Assembly: GCA_018697195.1 (NCBI GenBank)
Contig: CM031879.1
Location: 26,967,660 to 27,031,659 of the forward strand
DNA from: Certhia americana
Taxonomy: Eukaryota > Chordata > Aves > Passeriformes > Certhiidae
Length of the DNA: 64,000 nucleotides
Direction of reading: 5' to 3'
Each line of letters begins with the position of its first letter. Position 1 is the stretch's first letter. Below the pieces are notes generated by a model, which saw nothing but the letters and a program-made list of their open reading frames with translations, was not told the DNA's origin and ran no database searches. Position numbers and translations under genes: made by a program. Shown one piece after another: positions 62,051-64,000 of this stretch.

Positions 62051-64000
62051 CAACAATTGAAATCAGCCTGGTCAGATAGCCGTAGTACTGACCCCTAAGA
62101 ACTTCTTCTTAGTCAGGCCCAGTAGGAAATAAGAAGCTATACCAGCCAGACAACACTGGGCACCTTGAAAGGTGTACTACAAAAAGAAAATCATCATCTA
62201 GGCCATGCAAAATCCGAGCCTCATATTATCTTTATCAGTATTTTTAAAGTTTTGACAAAATCTATACCACTGTATGTAAAAGCAATCTCATGTTTCCTCT
62301 GTCAAGGTGAAAGCTAACAAATACTCTGTGCCAGAAGCACAACACATGACATTCTCAATAAAGCTGATAATCAGAATGATGGTGAAAAAATGTGGGTGCA
62401 GAATAGCTACAAAACCATTCCCACACACAGCAAAAGCAATTGATCTTACACTGATCAATTTGAAGATCCTTATTATTCATTATTAGAACCAGCACCTGTT
62501 CAGAGTTCATCAATTTCAAATGATCTTCAACTATTACATGGCTCATACTGAAGACTATATACACACCTCTCTCTTAAAAATTTTCCAGATTCCTCTATAT
62601 GTTGCTGACATTTCCACCACACATACCTGAATCTTAAAATGTGTTCCACACAACATTAGTTATCACTTAATGCCCTTAGAGGAAGTAACGTAGAAAGCCG
62701 CATGTCAAAAATGTCTATGCCAAGCTCTCTCAGGGGTAAACAAATTCCTGTAGTTCTGATATCCATGAGAAAAAAGCTAGATGGACTTACAAGTTAGAGA
62801 GATATCAAGCTGAGCTTTTTCAACAAATTACTTTAAAAATCCAAAAGCTCCCAATGTTTTAAAAACTTCAGTGGAAAATGGAAATCAGACATTCTGAGAT
62901 AAATTTTATGACTGTATTAGCAAAGATATTCCAGCTATATGATCTGCTCTTCTAAACAAACTCATTTGCTTAGTTTATTGAAACAGCAAGAATAGAACAT
63001 CAGAATTTCCATTCACATTCCAAGCTCATTTATAATCTGGTTATACAATGCTGTCTGTTGTCATGGATTAAATCAGGCCAAATAGATTCAAGATTTGTAT
63101 TAGTGCATTTCAATAACCAGACTCTGACACATCTACTAAAAGCAAATTTATTGGGATTCCTACTATTTTGTTGGCATGTTTATAAGCAGTGGAGTTAGCT
63201 ATCCTCAGATTTCAATCAGATATATAACTCTTAGGTTTTCCTTATATCCCTCTCCCTATCCTAGTCTCTTCATAGGTCAGGTTTATTCTCACTGCGACAA
63301 TCACACCTATGACAAACACAAAGGTTTAGTCAGTCCAGGATGAAATTACTTGACCTAAGACATTATTGTGGTAGAACAATCATTCCTTCCCATTTCAGAA
63401 GATATCCAATTTAAAATCACAATGTTGCCTCTTTATGGAAAAAGCTTTCAAGGAACTATCTTCATGAAGAATCTTGAAGTGGTTCTACAGGTATTATCTC
63501 AGAAAACAAGAATACTAGACTTCACTTGCTGTGGTTAATAAACATGCATGCAATTAAATTCATTCCTCTTCCTCCAAAAATCCTACTGCAAACCTGAGAA
63601 CAACTAATACGAATCGCACTTGAAGCAGCCTTCAGCTTCTCAGTGCACTCAGTACAATGCACACAATTTGTTTGAGAGCTAAACACAATCATAACTCATA
63701 GTCAAAGCTGAAACCAAACTGCAATTATCCTCTTTTGTTATTCCAGCCCATACAGGGAAATGCTTAGGACACAGGCCCAGATGTTGGGCCACTGCAATTG
63801 CTGCTGCTGTCCAAAGAGAGAGCATTTTCTCCTTCTCCCTGATGTCCTCCCCACTTCTCTTACACAAATTCACTGCACCTCTCTGACTCCAACTGAACTT
63901 ACTAAACAGAATAAGAGTAAGTAAAGTCTGGGAGAAGCATGGTAGCCCACTCTAACTTAGAGCATCTCACCAAGGAACTCAACAAGCACTGAATTCAGCA

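Larger units (their letters stand above)
56048..64000 (-). other. GXYLT1: GXYLT1 5' intronic sequence, no further exon found
   Basis: An upstream exon must end two bases into a codon and carry a GT donor. I found no convincing candidate on the minus strand up to 64,000. The stretch is AT-rich with a GC-richer island at about 56,620-56,880, copy 2 of the local duplication, T and A tracts, and an imperfect 30-bp repeat near 62,000. A small alternative exon could have been missed. Confidence 0.65.

Overview
The window is nuclear DNA from a bird, most likely a passerine. Three things support this. CR1 LINE fragments are scattered through it in both orientations. A tRNA-Ile-derived SINE with a CR1-like tail at about 2153-2286 matches what I know as TguSINE1, a family described in songbirds. 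The only recognisable gene is a vertebrate multi-exon gene with normal GT-AG introns. The sequence is AT-rich with a few GC-richer patches, and shows no bacterial-style gene packing.

Layout. Positions 1 to about 38,000 look like a gene-poor interval. They hold AT-rich spacer, the SINE, an inverted CR1 pair (25,594-26,405 minus, 26,600-27,395 plus), further CR1 pieces at 31,190-32,065 (minus), 32,600-32,822 (minus) and 34,075-34,268 (plus), and an old, decayed CR1 at 35,505-36,325 (plus). I could not support any exon there. Positions 38,000-44,925 lie downstream of the gene and probably include its 3' untranslated region, with another CR1 3' end at 40,139-40,472.

Positions 44,926-56,047 carry, on the minus strand, the last six coding exons of a glucoside xylosyltransferase, best called GXYLT1. 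All splice sites and reading phases fit, giving 336 residues from the first whole codon to the stop. The first coding exon(s), with the start codon and membrane anchor, were not found and probably lie beyond 64,000. The rest of the window to 64,000 reads as 5' intron. GXYLT enzymes add xylose to O-linked glucose on EGF repeats of Notch-type proteins in the secretory pathway.

No new biological system is evident. The most unusual local structure is a near-identical segment of about 216 bp repeated 2.5 kb apart within the gene (55,534-55,749 and 58,047-58,266). The second copy runs straight into a 22-bp match to a third site at 60,507, which looks like a template-switch patchwork. A GC-richer 145-codon ORF with a nearby palindrome (56,468-56,917) is unexplained.
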